Source: JAAXHB01 sp965221635 (lineage in GTDB: Bacteria > Actinomycetota > Acidimicrobiia > Acidimicrobiales > Aldehydirespiratoraceae). Taken from it: a stretch of 64,000 nt of DNA. The stretch is from contig OZ244902.1 in the NCBI GenBank assembly GCA_965221635.1, positions 1,922,001-1,986,000 of the forward strand, given 5' to 3'. A program made the position numbers and the translations under genes. The notes under the pieces are model-generated. The model saw only the letters and a list, made by a program, of their open reading frames with translations, was not told the origin of the DNA and did no database searches. Position 1 is the stretch's first letter; the number at the start of each line of letters is the position of its first letter. Below, piece after piece: positions 1-8,908 of the stretch.

Positions 1-1413
1 CACCGCCTTGCTCAACTCGTCAAGATCCGGTGGCTCAAGCAGCTCTTCCAGTGCCTGCTCGGCGGACGCCAACCGGTCGGCTGCCTGCTGAGCGGACAGA
101 CCCGCCGCGGCAACCTGTTGAGCCACCTCGGCGTCGGTGGGGATCGCAGCCCGGCGACGTTCGATGTCGGCGCGTGCGTCCTCCACAGCCGCAAGCGACG
201 TTTCAACCAAACGGTCGGCGTCGCTGACCGCACGCTTCGCGGCCTGCACACGCAACTCGGCGCCCTCCACCGCACGCCGGGCCTCGCCCTCGGCCCATTC
301 GGCGTCGGTCACCGACCGCTCGGCTTGCGCCAACGCCCGCTCCGCGGCGGCCGCGGCGAGGCGTAACGACTCGTGCTCAGACGGTGAGGGCACCATGCCG
401 GTGTCGGGATGCACACCCGACCGGGCGCTGCGATAGCGCTCCTTGGCCGAGTTGTGGTCGATGGCGGCTTGCTCTCGGGCCGCTCTGGTGATGGCGGTGC
501 CCCACTGGGCGTTTCCCACGTCACGCCTGGCGGAGTCGAGGGCTGACTCGGCATCCCCGACCGCTCGCTGTGCCTCGTCACGGGCATGGGCGGCATCCTC
601 GGTGGCCTTGCGTGCGTCCACAAGACCGTCCTCGGCGGCGCTCACCGCTCGCTCGGCGTCCTCTCGGGCGCCTTGAGCAGTTTGCGGGGCGTCCTGCTCG
701 TCCATTTCCGCCTGGGTGAGGGCAATCCGGGCCGCGGAAAGATCGGTGCGGGCCTGGCGCAGCTGCAGGTCGGTTGGCCCCTCGGAGGCTTCGGTCAAGG
801 TCTTGGTGGCGCGTTCCAAGGAGTCCTCCGCCGCCTTGAGACGCTCCCGGGCCGCCTCAAGAGCGGTTCGCTCCGAATCGCTCACCCCTGCGGCGTTGTA
901 CCCGGCTTCTTCGTACATCGCCTGCAGCGCCTCGCTGGTTTGGTGATCCCACAACCTGTCCGGCGTTGCGTCGAAATGCCCCAGCCGCTCCAGCGCCTCC
1001 TCCAACTGCAGCACATCCGGCCCGGAATCCTGGGGTCGCATGTCGCGGTACACCGGCACCGCTCCCACAAGCACGAACACCGGCCGCCCCGCGATCTCGA
1101 TGGCCACCTCGCCCTCTGCGAGTTCCTGACCCCGTTCGGGCGCCGAGGTAACCACAAGCGCCGATTCGCGGTCTCCCAGGGCGCCGCCGAGGCCCAGAAG
1201 CTCGGGTTCGTCGTAGCCCACGTCGGCACGGGTGATCACATCGGTGTTCAGCTCGGCAAGCTCGACCCCCACGGTGATCAGCGACGCCGCCGGTGGCTCC
1301 GCCTCCAAAGCCACCTGCTCGGGCGATTTGATCCCACGACCCGCCAGCCATCCACCCCCCGCGGCCACGGCCGCGGCCCCCAAAGCCAAACCAACCGCCA
1401 AACCACGCCTCAT
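1..1413 (-). CDS. Efflux-type periplasmic adaptor with peptidoglycan-binding-like domain (C-terminus beyond window)
   Basis: An open frame of 471 codons runs from ATG at 1413 to the window edge without a stop, so the C-terminus is missing. A stop lies two codons upstream and a G-rich ribosome site (GGGGGG) precedes the ATG, which fixes the start. Residues 4-25 are a hydrophobic Ala/Gly/Leu signal or anchor. Around residues 125-175 is a peptidoglycan-binding-like repeat (RPQDSGPDVLQLEEALERLG). From about 178 to the edge the chain is Ala/Glu/Arg-rich with heptad character, a long coiled coil. This is the layout of actinobacterial HlyD/MacA-like adaptors, which link an inner-membrane ABC exporter to the cell wall. 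The transporter genes would lie left of the window. It follows two lipoproteins on the same strand after a 238-base gap. The family call is fairly sure; the exported substrate is unknown. Confidence 0.72.
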   Translation of the reverse strand, partial: MRRGLAVGLALGAAAVAAGGGWLAGRGIKSPEQVALEAEPPAASLITVGVELAELNTDVITRADVGYDEPELLGLGGALGDRESALVVTSAPERGQELAEGEVAIEIAGRPVFVLVGAVPVYRDMRPQDSGPDVLQLEEALERLGHFDATPDRLWDHQTSEALQAMYEEAGYNAAGVSDSERTALEAARERLKAAEDSLERATKTLTEASEGPTDLQLRQARTDLSAARIALTQAEMDEQDAPQTAQGAREDAERAVSAAEDGLVDARKATEDAAHARDEAQRAVGDAESALDSARRDVGNAQWGTAITRAAREQAAIDHNSAKERYRSARSGVHPDTGMVPSPSEHESLRLAAAAAERALAQAERSVTDAEWAEGEARRAVEGAELRVQAAKRAVSDADRLVETSLAAVEDARADIERRRAAIPTDAEVAQQVAAAGLSAQQAADRLASAEQALEELLEPPDLDELSKAV

Positions 1414-1651
1414 CGCTCAACCCCCCGCCACAACACAAGCCGGTTGCGCGCACCCAGCACCGAACACGAACACCGCCCCCGCACGTGCCGGCCCACCAAC
1501 GACAGCGCCAAGCGTCCAACCGGAATCGCAGCGGCTGAACGGCTGTTGCGGTGGCGCCCCGACACGCCCATCATGGACATCCCGAAGATCCGCGCTGCAT
1601 GAGCGTCGGGTGTCCAAGAGGGCCCACAACAATCGGACGTGCCGGCTGCGG

Positions 1652-3217
1652 TCATTGCGTGCCCAAACGCTTGGCGCGGTATTCCTCAAGCAGGGCGCGA
1701 TTCTCGGAAACGAGCTGGTGCTCATACTCCCTTCGGACGTCAATGGTCTTCGCGTAGGTGAGCCCTTCGCACTGAACAGTGGCCACGGCAAGATCGCGTT
1801 CTTCTTGTTGAAGAGCGGCGACCGCCTCCTGGTCGACGGCCAACACACGGTCCCGATAGACCTCTAGGATCATGTCCTTTAGGACGTCAAAGGAGATTTC
1901 CGACATGATCTTGTGCATCTCGAAATCAGAAAGGCCAACGAAGTCGTAGGGGAGCAAGTCCTCAGTTCCAACTATCGCAAGGAGGCGCTGCGAGAAATCG
2001 CCGTGTACCTCGTTGATGAGTTGCTCGCGGTCGGTGTAGTCGTAGCCCTTGTCGCTCATGCAATCGGACCACTCGCCGTTGGCGGCCAACACGCGGGGAT
2101 CGGACAGGAACCGCTCGAACATTGAGTCGAAGTTGAGCGCGTCTCGGATCTCACTGCCCCACACCTGTGCGAAGGCCTCGTCGGCGCAGCCTTCGGGTTC
2201 GATATCGGTGCCGGGGTCCTGGCTGAAACTGGCCAACTCGGCGAGGTACGCCTCGAGCTCGGACTCCGACATCGAGTCGATGAGCTCCTGACTCGGCTCG
2301 GGCCAATCATCAGGTGCGATGTAGGTGTCTGGGCTGGAACCGTTCAACGCAGCGCGGTACGCCTCGAGCTCGGAGTCCGACATCGAGTCCATGATCTCCT
2401 GGTTCGGATTGATCCAATCATCGCCAAACAAGAAGGAGTCCTGGCCGTAAGAAGTGGTGATGCCGAAGCCGGTCTCGCGCGCATGCTCCTCAGCCCATAG
2501 CGAGCTGAGTTCTGCAGGGCTCAGTACGGGTATGTACACGAAGCCTTCTGCTGCCATGCACTCTGCAATGAGGTGCTGGTGTTCTAAGCGAAGCGCCCGC
2601 GTCGTCTCCGGCTCGTGCTCGATCTCGAAGGCAGGACCGAGATAGTCGGCGAGAACCTCGAAGTCGTCCTTCCGCGTGTCGATGGCGGCGGACTCGTCTT
2701 CCTTGTTCTGCGCCTGGTCGTGGTCGATTTCGTCATCGGTAGGTGAAGTGTTGGAGGCGGCTCCACTGGTGGGTATTTCGTCGCTGGTGGTGGGTGTGTC
2801 GTCGTCGGGTGCTTCTTCGCGGTTGGCTGTCTCGCTGTTGGTGGTCTCGGTGTCGGTGGTCGTTTCTTTGCCTACCGCTGCCTCTGTGCCGTCGGTCGTC
2901 TCCCCGCCGACGGTTGTTTCAGTGCCGATCGTTGTCTCGTCAGCGCCACCCCCTTCGGTGGTGGTGTAGATGGTGGCGTCGCTGGTCCCACATGCAGATG
3001 CCGCCACCAAGGTGAGGACGGCCGTGACTACAAGACCAGCCTTGGGGAAGCTTCGGCGCTGAGGTGGCAAGGAGGGCAGGAGAACCGGGCCGAGCGCCTC
3101 AGGTTTTGGGCGCAACCGACGATCAGTGATCTGGCGGAGCCGGCCGGACGCGTCCTTGGATGTCCTTCCGACGGGCCGCGCCGGGTTTGTGTTGGCGGGG
3201 CGCGGTGTTGGGGTCAT
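1652..3217 (-). CDS. Secreted lipoprotein with CM-motifs, paralogue of the upstream gene
   Basis: 521 residues. The ATG at 3217 overlaps the upstream stop as ATGA, so I reject longer starts. A long basic N-region (1-60) is followed by a hydrophobic segment and lipobox LVAASAC with Cys76 as lipidation site. Residues about 82-165 are a Thr/Glu/Gly/Asp-rich linker of imperfect short repeats. The rest is a conserved domain with four Cys shared with its paralogue: ECMAAEGF, a Gly-Cys pair near the middle, SDCMSDKGYDY, and a last Cys in the VQCEG segment. A segment found once in the paralogue is duplicated here: DDWINPNQEIMDSMSDSEL followed by DDWPEPSQELIDSMSESEL. The C-terminus is charged and helical. 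Function is unknown. In actinobacteria, lipoproteins with Cys-Met motifs commonly sit beside HlyD-like adaptors, so a role as an accessory to the exporter is my inference. Confidence 0.75.
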   Translation of the reverse strand: MTPTPRPANTNPARPVGRTSKDASGRLRQITDRRLRPKPEALGPVLLPSLPPQRRSFPKAGLVVTAVLTLVAASACGTSDATIYTTTEGGGADETTIGTETTVGGETTDGTEAAVGKETTTDTETTNSETANREEAPDDDTPTTSDEIPTSGAASNTSPTDDEIDHDQAQNKEDESAAIDTRKDDFEVLADYLGPAFEIEHEPETTRALRLEHQHLIAECMAAEGFVYIPVLSPAELSSLWAEEHARETGFGITTSYGQDSFLFGDDWINPNQEIMDSMSDSELEAYRAALNGSSPDTYIAPDDWPEPSQELIDSMSESELEAYLAELASFSQDPGTDIEPEGCADEAFAQVWGSEIRDALNFDSMFERFLSDPRVLAANGEWSDCMSDKGYDYTDREQLINEVHGDFSQRLLAIVGTEDLLPYDFVGLSDFEMHKIMSEISFDVLKDMILEVYRDRVLAVDQEAVAALQQEERDLAVATVQCEGLTYAKTIDVRREYEHQLVSENRALLEEYRAKRLGTQ

Positions 3218-4533
3218 GGGGTTGTTGACCTTTGGGCGTGGTACTCCTCGAGGATGGCGCGGTTCTCTTCGATGATCAGGGCCTCGTACTCCCTGGTGAT
3301 CTCGTCGACCTTGTCGTTGAGGTCGCGCTGGCATTCGGTGCTGGCCACGGCGAGGTCTCGCTCTTCTTGTTGAAGCGCCGCCAGAGCATCCTGATCGACG
3401 GCCGCCATTGCATCCTCTTGCGCCTGGGCGTACAAGTCCCGAAGGGCCTCGGGAGAGGACTCCGCCAAGACCTCCTCGATCTCTTCAGGCGAGAGTCCCT
3501 CGAAAGGATCGGGGATCAGGTTCGCGTTTCCCACCAGCTGCTCAAGGCGTTGCGAGAAATCCTCCAACGCCTCCTCTATCAGTTGGTCGGGATCGGAGTA
3601 GTCGTAGCCCTTGTCGCTCATGCACTCCGACCATTCCTGGTTGGCAGCCACTATCCGAGGATCCGCCAGGAAGCGCTGGTACATGCTGTCGAGGTCGAGT
3701 GCCTCCATGACCTCCTGCTGAAAGTCCGCTTGCCACACCTCCTCGTAGGCCTCGCCCAGGCAGCCACCGCCGAAACCGTCGACCATCTCGAACTCCTCGC
3801 CGGTTTCGGGATCGATCTCGGTGACGGTGTTCTCACCGATGGCGTACAACGTGTCGTAGTAGGCCTCGCGCTCGGACTCGGACATCGACTCGATGATCGC
3901 CTGGTTGGGGTCGGTCCAATCCTCGGGGGCCAAGAAGAGTTCTTCGCTGCCGTACAAGGTGGTGATCCCGAAGCCGATTTCGCTCGCACGCTCCTCGTCG
4001 TCCATTCCCAACAGCGAGTTCACCTCCGATTGCGGCTGCACGACGGGGATGTACTCGAAGCCCTCGGATGCCATGCACGCCGCGATCAGTTGCTGCGCCT
4101 GTTGCTCTTGTTGCATGAACATCGCCTGCTGCGCCTCTGGATCGACAGTCATCGCGAAGGCAGGACCCAGATAGTCGGCAAGAGTCTCCAACTCGCCGTC
4201 GTCATCGGTGCTCTCATCCTGCTCGGCCTGTTCCTGCTCGGAGGCTTCGCCACCGGTGTCGTCACCGGATGAATCTTCCGCCTCGTCTTCGCCGTCGGAC
4301 GTGTCGTTGCCGGTTGTGTCGTCGTTGCTTGCGGCGGCGGTGTTGGAGGTGGTGGCGTCGTTGCCCCCACAAGCCGACGCCGCGACCAACGCAAGCACGG
4401 CGAAGGCCACGAACGTGACTCGCACCAACCGTTGAAGCAGGCGCGGCAAGACAGGCAGCGAGGTTGCTTCGATCTTCGCAAGCGTTGAGCGACTCGCGGT
4501 TTCGTGAAGGTGCTCTTGCATCGGACGGGTCAT
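3214..4533 (-). CDS. Secreted lipoprotein with CM-motifs (first gene of the adaptor operon)
   Basis: 439 residues. ATG at 4533 follows GAGGAG at good spacing. After a basic N-region there is a hydrophobic stretch and lipobox LVAASAC with Cys55. An acidic, low-complexity linker (rich in Asp, Glu, Ser, Gln) reaches residue 115. The conserved domain starts with LADYLGPAF and contains ACMASEGFEYIPV, GGGCLGEAYEEVW, WSECMSDKGYDY and a final Cys in STECQRDL. These four Cys match its downstream paralogue and could form two disulfides outside the cell. The C-terminal third is predicted helical and rich in Glu/Gln/Arg. The stop overlaps the next start by four bases, indicating translational coupling. 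No enzyme motif is visible, so a structural or binding role at the membrane surface is likely. Function unknown. Confidence 0.75.
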   Translation of the reverse strand: MTRPMQEHLHETASRSTLAKIEATSLPVLPRLLQRLVRVTFVAFAVLALVAASACGGNDATTSNTAAASNDDTTGNDTSDGEDEAEDSSGDDTGGEASEQEQAEQDESTDDDGELETLADYLGPAFAMTVDPEAQQAMFMQQEQQAQQLIAACMASEGFEYIPVVQPQSEVNSLLGMDDEERASEIGFGITTLYGSEELFLAPEDWTDPNQAIIESMSESEREAYYDTLYAIGENTVTEIDPETGEEFEMVDGFGGGCLGEAYEEVWQADFQQEVMEALDLDSMYQRFLADPRIVAANQEWSECMSDKGYDYSDPDQLIEEALEDFSQRLEQLVGNANLIPDPFEGLSPEEIEEVLAESSPEALRDLYAQAQEDAMAAVDQDALAALQQEERDLAVASTECQRDLNDKVDEITREYEALIIEENRAILEEYHAQRSTTP

Positions 4534-4623
4534 GGTGGCTCCTCGATGTGGGGGTTGGGGATGTAGGACCGGAAGCGGCTGGGTGGGGATGTGGCTGGGC
4601 AGGGACGGGTTGGAGGGGGTCGG

Positions 4624-6129
4624 TTAGCGCCAGGTGATTGTGGTGCCGGCGGAGAGTTCGGATGGGCCGTCGTGGCGGCCGTTGGCGTTGCGATCCCAGA
4701 ACACGATCACCGTTTCGGTCACCGACAGGCCGCGCCGTTCACGGAAGGGATTGCCGGGAGCGCTCAGCGTGAAGGTGACCCTGCCCGATCCGCCGGTGGT
4801 GCCGGACAGCGTGGTGCGGGTGGTGCCGTCGGCCGACGACGCCAGAAGCACCACGCGCAAACCGGCGGCGTTCGGCCCGCTGAGATGGGCACGCACCGCG
4901 GTGGACTGGCCGAGCACCGTTTGGAATGGATCCTCCAGCGCCATCTCGGTAGGAGGATCTCGCCAGCCGATGCGCACCTGCGCCTGGGCGTCCACGTCGG
5001 GGTGGTAACGATCGCCGAGCTTGCCCGCCCACACGTGAACCCAGCCGGTGGCCTGGCTTGCGTTGTGGGCCAGGCCAACCGTCAGCAGGCCTTGAGCGTC
5101 GGTGCGAGGGTCGCCGAGATCTATTCGGCAAGGCGACGACGTGCCCGCGCCGGCGCCGTTCACATGGGCCCCGTCGTCGAGGTTGCACACCCCGCCCGCG
5201 CCCACCGCCGGGGCCACGAACACGTCCACCAACAGGCCCTCGTAGGGCTCGCCGTTTGCTCTGACCGCCACGATGGTGGCCTCGGTGGATTCGCCGAGCA
5301 GCATCGAATCGGACTCCACGGTGACCGTGAGGCGGGCAGACTCGGGCCCGTCGCCCACCGTGGCAACCGGCGCGAGCAACTCGGCGGGCACGTTGTTGGG
5401 GTCGGCGCCGGCCAGGTCGAGAACCCGTGCGAGCATCAACGCCATCTCGTGGCGAACCACCGGCTCACGAGGCGCAAACGCCTCCGGCGTGCGGGGATCC
5501 ATCACCCCCGCCGCGACCAGCGTGGCGATAGCGGCCCTGGCCTCTGCGGATTCGCCGCCGAGGTCGCCCAAGGCGGAACCCTCCGCTCCGGGCAGGGAAA
5601 TCTCGGCCAAGGTGAGCAGCCGGTGCAAGAACAGCGCCATATGGGCCCGGGCCACCGTCTGTTGCGGTGCGAAGGTGCTCTCGCTGGTGCCACGAGCCAC
5701 GCCCATGGCCACGAGCCGCGCCACGTCGGCCCGTGCCTCGGCGCTCACCGAGCCCATGTCTTCGAACTGGGCGGAGTCCCCGGCGAGGGCTTCGAGCTCG
5801 AGCACTGTTGCGGTGCGCACCAGGAACCGGGCCATCTGCACACGGGTGACCGCACGGTTCGGCCCGAAAGTGGTGGCCGTGACGCCTCGGGTGATGCCGA
5901 AATGGCTCACGCAGTCGATGGCGGCACGAGACTCCGCGGACAAGCCCGCCAAGTCGCTGAACCCGGCGCCTGCGATGTTCTCCGGCCTGCAAGCCCCCGG
6001 CTCGGCCTGCGCCCCAGCCTCAGGCGCCACCACCCCCGCAATGGCGGACAACAAACAAGCCAATACAACAAGAGCCAAGGATCTGAACCGGCCATTGAGG
6101 CTCGGCAAGCGGATACCGATGACGGCCAT
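4624..6129 (-). CDS. Secreted SLH-domain protein with Ig-like C-terminal domains
   Basis: 501 residues with a classical signal peptide (hydrophobic 18-34, likely cut after AGA near residue 40). Three S-layer homology repeats follow at roughly 55-110, 118-175 and 190-240; each has the pattern FxDLxxxSxxxRxAI, then a GI/GV turn and FxPxxxVxRxxMAxFLxR. SLH domains anchor proteins to wall-linked polymers. The rest (about 270-501) looks like two or three beta-sandwich (Ig-like/Big) domains, ending in a DRNANGRHDGPSE motif that may bind calcium. The gene stands alone, convergent with nothing and divergent from the lipoyl gene. The start has a TAGGCT hexamer five bases upstream and no ribosome site, so it is probably leaderless. 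Likely a surface structural or adhesion protein. Confidence 0.82.
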   Translation of the reverse strand: MAVIGIRLPSLNGRFRSLALVVLACLLSAIAGVVAPEAGAQAEPGACRPENIAGAGFSDLAGLSAESRAAIDCVSHFGITRGVTATTFGPNRAVTRVQMARFLVRTATVLELEALAGDSAQFEDMGSVSAEARADVARLVAMGVARGTSESTFAPQQTVARAHMALFLHRLLTLAEISLPGAEGSALGDLGGESAEARAAIATLVAAGVMDPRTPEAFAPREPVVRHEMALMLARVLDLAGADPNNVPAELLAPVATVGDGPESARLTVTVESDSMLLGESTEATIVAVRANGEPYEGLLVDVFVAPAVGAGGVCNLDDGAHVNGAGAGTSSPCRIDLGDPRTDAQGLLTVGLAHNASQATGWVHVWAGKLGDRYHPDVDAQAQVRIGWRDPPTEMALEDPFQTVLGQSTAVRAHLSGPNAAGLRVVLLASSADGTTRTTLSGTTGGSGRVTFTLSAPGNPFRERRGLSVTETVIVFWDRNANGRHDGPSELSAGTTITWR

Positions 6130-6540
6130 GACTCAGCCTAGACCTCATCCACGACACAAGGGGAGAGCACGAGACCCTGCGTGGGGACCAGAGCAAGTTG
6201 ACTCCAAGCGCCACTGCAACCGCATCTGACCGGCCATCGGACAGTGGGTTGCACCTCACCGGCGTCCTCTTCGATTCTCCAACCGCCCGCGGCCGACGGG
6301 CTTGCGCTTGGCACAGCCTCAAAGCCGTTCGGCCACGCGGCTTGCCTGGCGGGACGTGCCGGACATGTGGCCCCTGGGCCGCGCGCGATGGTGGCCTTGC
6401 AGTGACCGCGACGCTCCTGACCGCTGTGGGCGGGAGCTCGGTGAAGTTTCTATGACGGCGTTAGTGTGCTGATTGGTGACGCACTTGGTTTCCTTGCGGC
6501 AGACGCGTGACGTGTGCAGCCTTCGGCGGAGGTGCGTGCT
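6130..6540. other. Divergent intergenic region, SLH gene / lipoyl gene
   Basis: About 410 bases with no convincing gene on either strand. Apart from the TAGGCT box for the SLH gene I see only a ribosome site, GGAGGT at 6528-6533, serving the lipoyl gene. No clear promoter for the plus-strand operon could be picked out by eye. Confidence 0.5.
6135..6140 (-). promoter_or_regulatory. Putative -10 box, leaderless start of SLH gene
   Basis: TAGGCT on the minus strand, five bases from the ATG at 6129. No Shine-Dalgarno sequence lies between. The spacing is that of a leaderless transcript. Confidence 0.5.
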
Positions 6541-6789
6541 ATGACCGGCGACTCGGCGACGAACCTGGTGGTTCCACACATGGGCGTTGTGGAGGAGGTG
6601 CTCATCGTGGAGTGGCTTGTGAGCGACGGCGCCACAGTTGCCGAGGGTGAACCAGTGGTGCTGGTGGAAACCAACAAGGCCGAAACCGAACTCGAAGCAC
6701 CCACCGCCGGTGTGCTGCGAATACTCACACCCGCCGGTGACGACGAAATCCCGGTAGGGGAGACCATCGCCGTGGTCGAGACAAGCTGA
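6541..6789 (+). CDS. Stand-alone lipoyl-domain carrier protein
   Basis: 82 residues covering just one biotin/lipoyl-attachment fold. ATG at 6541 lies seven bases after GGAGGT; an earlier in-frame start is not needed. The attachment motif is ETNKAETELEAP with Lys46 as the modified lysine. Lipoyl domains normally form the N-terminus of the E2 acyltransferase of 2-oxoacid dehydrogenases; here the E2 catalytic domain is absent. The E1 alpha and E1 beta genes follow directly, so this protein presumably carries the acyl group made by that E1. Whether the modification is lipoyl or biotinyl is not certain from the motif, but the E1 context favours lipoyl. Confidence 0.82.
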   Translation: MTGDSATNLVVPHMGVVEEVLIVEWLVSDGATVAEGEPVVLVETNKAETELEAPTAGVLRILTPAGDDEIPVGETIAVVETS

Positions 6790-6815
6790 TCGGCGAAGGC
6801 AAAAGGTCGACCAGG

Positions 6816-7895
6816 ATGAACTCCACCCCGATGAACTCAGGCACGGCGAACGCCAACGAGCCGAACGCGCCCGACCGCCACACCACCGCCGACGCCCAGG
6901 CGTCACCCGAACGGTTCGTGCCCGAGGCATCCGAGGCCAAGGCGTGGCTGGCGAAGATGGTGCAGATCCGAGTGTTCGAGACACGCATGGAGGAACTGTT
7001 CGCCCAGGGCAAACTCCCCGGTTTTTTGCACAACTACAGCGGCCAGGAGGCCATCGCAGTTGGGGTGTGCGGCGTGCTCGAACCCGACGACTACATCACC
7101 TCCACCCATCGAGGCCACGGACACGCGCTGGCGAAAGGCATGACCCCCGCCGCGCTCATGGCCGAGCTTTACGCCACCGTCGAGGGCCCGTGCAGGGGCC
7201 GGGGCGGTTCGATGCACGTGGCCGACTTCTCGCTGGGAATGCTCGGCGCCAACGGAGTGGTGGCAGGCGGCCTCGGCATAGCCACCGGCGCGGCACTGTC
7301 GGCCAAGTACCGCAACAGCAATCAGGTGGCGGTGAGCTTCTTCGGCGACGGCGGCAGCAACAAGGGCACCTTCCACGAGGCACTCAACTTCGCCTCGGTA
7401 CACAACCTGCCGGTGGTGTTCGTGTGCGAAAACAACCGGTACGCGCAGTTCACCGCCAGCAGTCGCACCACCTCGGTGGACGACCTTGCGGTGCGCGCCA
7501 CCGCCTACGACATGGCAGGCGAGAGCGTCGACGGAAACGACGTGGCCGCGGTGGCCGCAGCAACCCGCGCCGCGGCGACCAGGGCACGCGCCGGGCAGGG
7601 CCCCACCTTGTTGAACATGGTGACCTACCGCTTCGGCGGCCACTACCTGGGCGACGCGCAGGTGTACCGCGATTCCACCGAAGTGGACGAGCACCGCCCT
7701 CACGACCCGATCTTGCGCTGGGAGACCGAACTGGCCGCGGCCGGCCAACTCACCGAAACCGAGCGCGCCGCCATGTGGCAACAAGCCGCAGACGAGGTGG
7801 ACCAAGCCCAGCGCCGCGCCGAGGCAGCGCCATTACCGGACGCGTCCACCGCCATGGACTACGTGTTCACCGACCCCCAACCCACGCAGCGATGA
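6816..7895 (+). CDS. 2-oxoacid (pyruvate/acetoin-type) dehydrogenase E1 alpha subunit
   Basis: 359 residues. It is the thiamine-diphosphate-binding half of an E1 component that decarboxylates a 2-oxoacid or acetoin and transfers the acyl or aldehyde unit to a lipoyl domain. The TPP motif runs from GDGGSNKGTFHEALN to CENNRYAQF with the usual spacing, and the phosphorylation-loop-like region YRFGGHYLGD follows near 275. ATG at 6816 has AAAAGG nine bases upstream; ATG at 6831 is an alternative. The first 35 residues are a non-conserved Asn/Ala/Thr tail. The stop overlaps the E1 beta start as ATGA. Similarity is greatest to acetoin dehydrogenase AcoA-type short E1 alpha chains, but substrate cannot be told from the sequence. 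Confidence 0.85.
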   Translation: MNSTPMNSGTANANEPNAPDRHTTADAQASPERFVPEASEAKAWLAKMVQIRVFETRMEELFAQGKLPGFLHNYSGQEAIAVGVCGVLEPDDYITSTHRGHGHALAKGMTPAALMAELYATVEGPCRGRGGSMHVADFSLGMLGANGVVAGGLGIATGAALSAKYRNSNQVAVSFFGDGGSNKGTFHEALNFASVHNLPVVFVCENNRYAQFTASSRTTSVDDLAVRATAYDMAGESVDGNDVAAVAAATRAAATRARAGQGPTLLNMVTYRFGGHYLGDAQVYRDSTEVDEHRPHDPILRWETELAAAGQLTETERAAMWQQAADEVDQAQRRAEAAPLPDASTAMDYVFTDPQPTQR

Positions 7896-8884
7896 ACGCC
7901 GCAACCGTCGAAACCAAGCGGATGACCTGGGGACAGGCAACCGTTGACGCCACCGCGCACGCCATGCGAGACCACCCCGGTGTGTTCGTGATGGGTCAGG
8001 ACATCTCCTGGGGCGGCAACTTTGGCCAGTTTCGGGGACTTGCCGAAGAGTTCGGGCCTGAGCGCATCGTGGACATGCCCATATCGGAGGCAATCATCGT
8101 GTCGGTGGCGCTCGGAGCGGCCACCACCGGGCTGCGACCCGTTGCGTCGATGAGCTTCGTGGAGTTCTCACTTGGAGCGGTGGACGAAATCTTCAACCAG
8201 GTGGCCAAGTTCCGGTACATGTTCGGCGGGCAAACATCGGTGCCGATGGTGCTGAGAGCCTCCGACGGCGTGCTGCGCTCATCGGGTGCGCAGCACTCAT
8301 CGAGCCTGGAAAGCCTCTACGCGCACATCCCGGGCCTCAAAGTGGTGACCCCGTCCAACCCAGCGGACGCCAAGGGTTTGCTGCGCACCGCCATCGACGA
8401 TGACGACCCTGTGGTGTACTTCGAGAACAAGAAGATCGCCGCCCGCCGGGGGCCCGTGCCGGTGGGTGACCATCGGGTGCCGCTCGGGCAGGCCGCGGTG
8501 GTGCGTGAAGGTTCCGACGTGACGGTGGTGTGCTACTCGGTGATGGTGATGCACGCCATGGCCGCCGCCAAACAGCTAGCCGAAGAAGGCATCGACGTGG
8601 AAGTGATCGACCTGCGGTCGCTGGTGCCCTTGGATTTCGACACGGTGGCGGCGTCGGTGGCACGCACCGGACGAGCGGTGGTGGCCCACGAAACTTGGCG
8701 TTTCGGCGGTTTCGGCGCCGAGGTTGCCTCCCAGATCCACGAGCAGCTCTTCGGTGACCTTCACGCGCCGGTGGCAAGGGTGGGTTCGGCCTCGGCGCCG
8801 ATTCCGTTCAGCCCACCGCTTGAAGCCGCGATCGTGCCAGGGGTGGACGAGGTGATCGCAGCGGTGAGATCAACCCTTCGCTGA
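7892..8884 (+). CDS. 2-oxoacid (pyruvate/acetoin-type) dehydrogenase E1 beta subunit
   Basis: 330 residues, starting at an ATG that shares four bases with the E1 alpha stop. It has the E1 beta layout: an N-terminal pyrimidine-binding domain (MTWGQATVDATAHAM, GQDISWGG, DMPISEAIIV, FGGQTSVPMVLR) and a C-terminal transketolase domain (DVTVVCYSVMVMHAM, EVIDLRSLVPLDFDT, VAHETWRFGGFGAEVA). It forms the alpha2beta2 E1 with the preceding gene. No E2 catalytic or E3 gene follows within the window; the next gene is on the other strand. The missing parts must be elsewhere on the chromosome, or the complex works with the small lipoyl protein. Confidence 0.87.
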   Translation: MNAATVETKRMTWGQATVDATAHAMRDHPGVFVMGQDISWGGNFGQFRGLAEEFGPERIVDMPISEAIIVSVALGAATTGLRPVASMSFVEFSLGAVDEIFNQVAKFRYMFGGQTSVPMVLRASDGVLRSSGAQHSSSLESLYAHIPGLKVVTPSNPADAKGLLRTAIDDDDPVVYFENKKIAARRGPVPVGDHRVPLGQAAVVREGSDVTVVCYSVMVMHAMAAAKQLAEEGIDVEVIDLRSLVPLDFDTVAASVARTGRAVVAHETWRFGGFGAEVASQIHEQLFGDLHAPVARVGSASAPIPFSPPLEAAIVPGVDEVIAAVRSTLR

Positions 8885-8908
8885 CAAAGTGGCCCTGGCT
8901 CGCGGGGC

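Noticed and set aside
1410..1848. Short minus-strand frames between the second lipoprotein and the adaptor, one ending as ATGA on the adaptor start
   Set aside because: The four-base overlap is tempting, but the peptides are Arg/Cys/Trp-rich without pattern and one runs antisense or out of frame over the lipoprotein 3' end.
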